A stretch of 7,186 nt of DNA, from positions 1 through 7,186 of the forward strand of contig WOZY01000239.1 in the NCBI GenBank assembly GCA_011620045.1, in the 5' to 3' direction. A model generated the notes under the pieces. It was not told where the DNA came from. It made no database searches and worked only from the letters and a program-made list of their open reading frames with translations. The stretch's first letter is position 1. Each line of letters starts with the position of its first letter. Shown here piece by piece: positions 5,517 to 7,186 of the stretch. This DNA comes from Mesotoga sp. (lineage in GTDB: Bacteria > Thermotogota > Thermotogae > Petrotogales > Kosmotogaceae). Position numbers and translations under genes: made by a program.

Positions 5517-6752
5517 ATGAGTCTTGCCGAAAGAGTCATGGAACTTAGCAAAAGGCTGTTTAGAATAGAGGACGCGGATAGCGCTGACCCGCTTAATTTC
5601 GATTCATCCCCCGGGTTATATATTCATATCCCGTTCTGCCCGGATTTCTGCAGCTTCTGTCCCTACAACAAAACCAAATACGGCGCTGAATTGACCGATA
5701 GATACTTGAATGCCTTGAAGCGAGAATCCGATCTAGAGAAAATCGAACATTTCAGTTCCATCTACATCGGGGGCGGAACACCTTCTTATGACCTGGACCT
5801 TCTGAGAGGAGTCATCTCCCATTTCAAGGAAACGACGAATGGAGAAATAGCTCTTGAAATCCACCCGGCGGATGTTTCCAGCAAGAGACTTTATGAGATA
5901 AGAGAAACTGGCGTTAACTTCGTAAGTCTTGGAATACAGTCCTTTGATGACTCTACTTTGAACTCAATGGGACGGAAAAGACAGGATTCCGGCGTTTCAC
6001 TGAGTTCGATTGCGGAGACTACTTCCGCGGGCTTTGACTTTGTTGACGTGGACTTGATCTTTGATTATCAGCTTGACCGGAGGAGAATTGTCGAGGATCT
6101 CAAGACGGCATTTTCATACGGTCCGGAACAGGTATCTGTCTATCCTATGATGCGATTCTCAGACACGGCATTCAAAAACACTAAGAACGATCCTGAGAAG
6201 GAACTTGAGATACTGGAAGAGCTGGAAAACGTCGCTCTCACACATGGCTATGTTAGAGATTCTCTCTGGACCTTCAGGAAGAGGGGCGAAAGGAGAAAGT
6301 ACAGCTCTGTCTCACGTGAATTCTTTATGGGGATTGGCACGAGCGCCTCTTCCTTCAACGGAAAGGAGTTTCGAACAAACACTTTCTCACTAGACGAGTA
6401 CTTCTCATCTCTAGAGACGGGAAGGATCCCAGCCCGCAAGATAATCAAGATGGGAAGGTTTTCGGCGATTCTTTATTACTCTTTCTGGGCGCTGTATGGT
6501 GGCCGCCTCGATCTCGGCAGTGTTGAAGAAGACTTTGGAAAACTTCCATTGAGGATGAGATGTCTCCTTCACTCGGCAATAGCAAGTGGATATCTTGAAA
6601 GAAAGAAGGACATCGTCAAACCAACCAGAAAGGGTACAAGAAAACTCCACATTATCGAAGAATGGCTGACCTACAATTTTATCGATCGAATATGGACCGA
6701 TTTGAGAAGAGAAGCAAGAGATCATTTTGCTTCGTTAGAATCAACCCTGTAA
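5517..6752 (+). CDS. HemN/HemW-family radical SAM protein (coproporphyrinogen III oxidase-like)
   Basis: A 411-residue radical SAM protein. GLYIHIPFC (33-41) leads into the 4Fe-4S site CPDFCSFC (Cys41, Cys45, Cys48; CxxxCxxC), followed by PYNK. YIGGGTPS (83-90) is the SAM-binding glycine motif. EIHPADVSS and FVSLGIQSFDD follow in the order seen in HemN/HemW, and the last 90 or so residues match the small helical/winged HemN C-terminal domain (R-K-G-T-R-K-L near residue 377). The HemN fourth Cys (CxxCxC) is absent, so it is not a clear HemN oxidase. It also has PYN where HemW usually has a D-F after the last Cys. True coproporphyrinogen oxidation or heme chaperoning is therefore unproven; the substrate is unknown. 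The start ATG 5517 lies seven bases after a run of six Gs (5504-5509), a non-canonical SD, with an A7 run spanning into the ATG. The 3' end overlaps the convergent rbgA by 31 bp. Confidence 0.88.
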   Translation: MSLAERVMELSKRLFRIEDADSADPLNFDSSPGLYIHIPFCPDFCSFCPYNKTKYGAELTDRYLNALKRESDLEKIEHFSSIYIGGGTPSYDLDLLRGVISHFKETTNGEIALEIHPADVSSKRLYEIRETGVNFVSLGIQSFDDSTLNSMGRKRQDSGVSLSSIAETTSAGFDFVDVDLIFDYQLDRRRIVEDLKTAFSYGPEQVSVYPMMRFSDTAFKNTKNDPEKELEILEELENVALTHGYVRDSLWTFRKRGERRKYSSVSREFFMGIGTSASSFNGKEFRTNTFSLDEYFSSLETGRIPARKIIKMGRFSAILYYSFWALYGGRLDLGSVEEDFGKLPLRMRCLLHSAIASGYLERKKDIVKPTRKGTRKLHIIEEWLTYNFIDRIWTDLRREARDHFASLESTL

Positions 6753-7186
6753 AAGCTTTCCGGATCTTCAAAAGAGAATCTGCCCACCTTCCCGGCCGCG
6801 ACCTCTCTGAGAAAAGTGTGGGCTCCTCTGGTTATGTCGAGCGCTCCCCGTTTGCCAAGATAGTTTCTTCTTCTGCAGAATACCTCGATAAGCTCTTCTT
6901 GATCGGCAAATTTCTCACCGAGGTAATCTTCAAGGGGAACTTTTCCGTACCTTTCGACAACTAGGGCAAGCACCCTTTCGAAGGCGTCAAGCGGATCAAA
7001 CTTCTCGTACGGTAGGGAACCTACCGCTAGAAGTTTCGTCGTTACGTGCCGAGAGCGAAGTTCAGAGTACAGAATTCCCGGCGTGTCGAGAACGGCTATG
7101 CTTTGGGAGACATTTATCCACTGGACTCCACGCGTAATCCCCGGTCTATTTCCAACAGCCAGTGATTTCTTGCCTTTGAGTCTGTT
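6722..7186 (-). CDS. rbgA: Ribosome biogenesis GTPase RbgA/YlqF (C-terminal part; 5' end cut by window edge)
   Basis: The frame is open from the right edge to a TGA at 6722-6724, giving the last 154 residues of a protein usually about 280 long. The visible part begins NRLKGKK, just after where the P-loop (GxPNVGKS) should be. It continues with the G2 region NRPGITRGVQW and the G3 motif DTPG in AVLDTPGILY. It then runs into the helical C-terminal RNA-binding domain (Y-G-K-V-P-L-E-D-Y, R-R-R-N-Y-L-G-K-R-G-A-L-D). In this circularly permuted GTPase the G4 and G5 motifs come first and lie outside the window. RbgA binds late 50S precursors and promotes assembly of the large ribosomal subunit. An internal GTG (6973) can look like a start but is inside the gene. 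It is convergent with the radical SAM gene, and I see no terminator hairpin between them. Confidence 0.93.
   Translation of the reverse strand, partial: NRLKGKKSLAVGNRPGITRGVQWINVSQSIAVLDTPGILYSELRSRHVTTKLLAVGSLPYEKFDPLDAFERVLALVVERYGKVPLEDYLGEKFADQEELIEVFCRRRNYLGKRGALDITRGAHTFLREVAAGKVGRFSFEDPESFYRVDSNEAK

Noticed and set aside
5504..5517. G6-C-A7 tract before the radical SAM start as a programmed slippage site
   Set aside because: It lies before and at the ATG, not inside the coding sequence, so slippage would not alter the protein. It is better read as an unusual ribosome binding site.
6662..6964. A 100-codon plus-strand open frame across the radical SAM/rbgA junction
   Set aside because: It is out of frame with the radical SAM gene and antisense to rbgA, with no ribosome site or recognisable motif.

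Overview
This 7.2 kb window is bacterial chromosome of moderate GC content. Genes are tightly packed and several use TTG starts behind good Shine-Dalgarno sites. The gene content fits an anaerobic, sulfur-reducing member of the Thermotogota (Mesotoga/Kosmotoga-like): a single-cysteine CoA-disulfide/sulfur reductase type flavoprotein, a dPGM-type phosphoglycerate mutase, an anaerobic HemN/HemW-like radical SAM protein and an RbgA ribosome-assembly GTPase. The phylum is an inference from protein resemblance, not a database result.

Layout. On the minus strand, from about 1655 down to 1, lies a likely three-gene operon. It starts with an atypical SDR-type NAD(P)-binding protein (TTG start). Twelve bases later comes a TMEM175/DUF1211 potassium-channel-like gene broken by two frameshifts. 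Last is a DUF4345-like membrane protein running off the left edge. A 282-bp divergent intergenic region (1656-1937) carries a promoter for each side. On the plus strand follow a small exported protein of unknown function, an AAC(3)-family N-acetyltransferase, and gpmA with its own TATAAT box. A bidirectional hairpin terminator at 4037-4063 separates gpmA from the convergent flavoprotein disulfide reductase (minus). A 90-bp AT-rich divergent spacer with a small inverted repeat leads to a plus-strand HemN/HemW-family radical SAM protein. Its 3' end overlaps tail-to-tail by 31 bp with rbgA (minus), which runs off the right edge.

How the genes relate. gpmA is core glycolysis. The flavoprotein disulfide reductase probably handles NAD(P)H-dependent thiol, polysulfide or oxygen reduction. 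rbgA is ribosome assembly. The SDR/TMEM175/DUF4345 cluster and the exported-protein/AAC(3) pair look accessory.

The most notable observation is the channel gene. One lost base falls at the family's FSDG signature and one extra base falls before the last two membrane helices. Together they restore a frame of 204 codons plus stop, the family's usual length. I see no convincing new defence, mobile or CRISPR-type system. There are no tRNA or rRNA genes, no insertion sequences and no CRISPR repeats.
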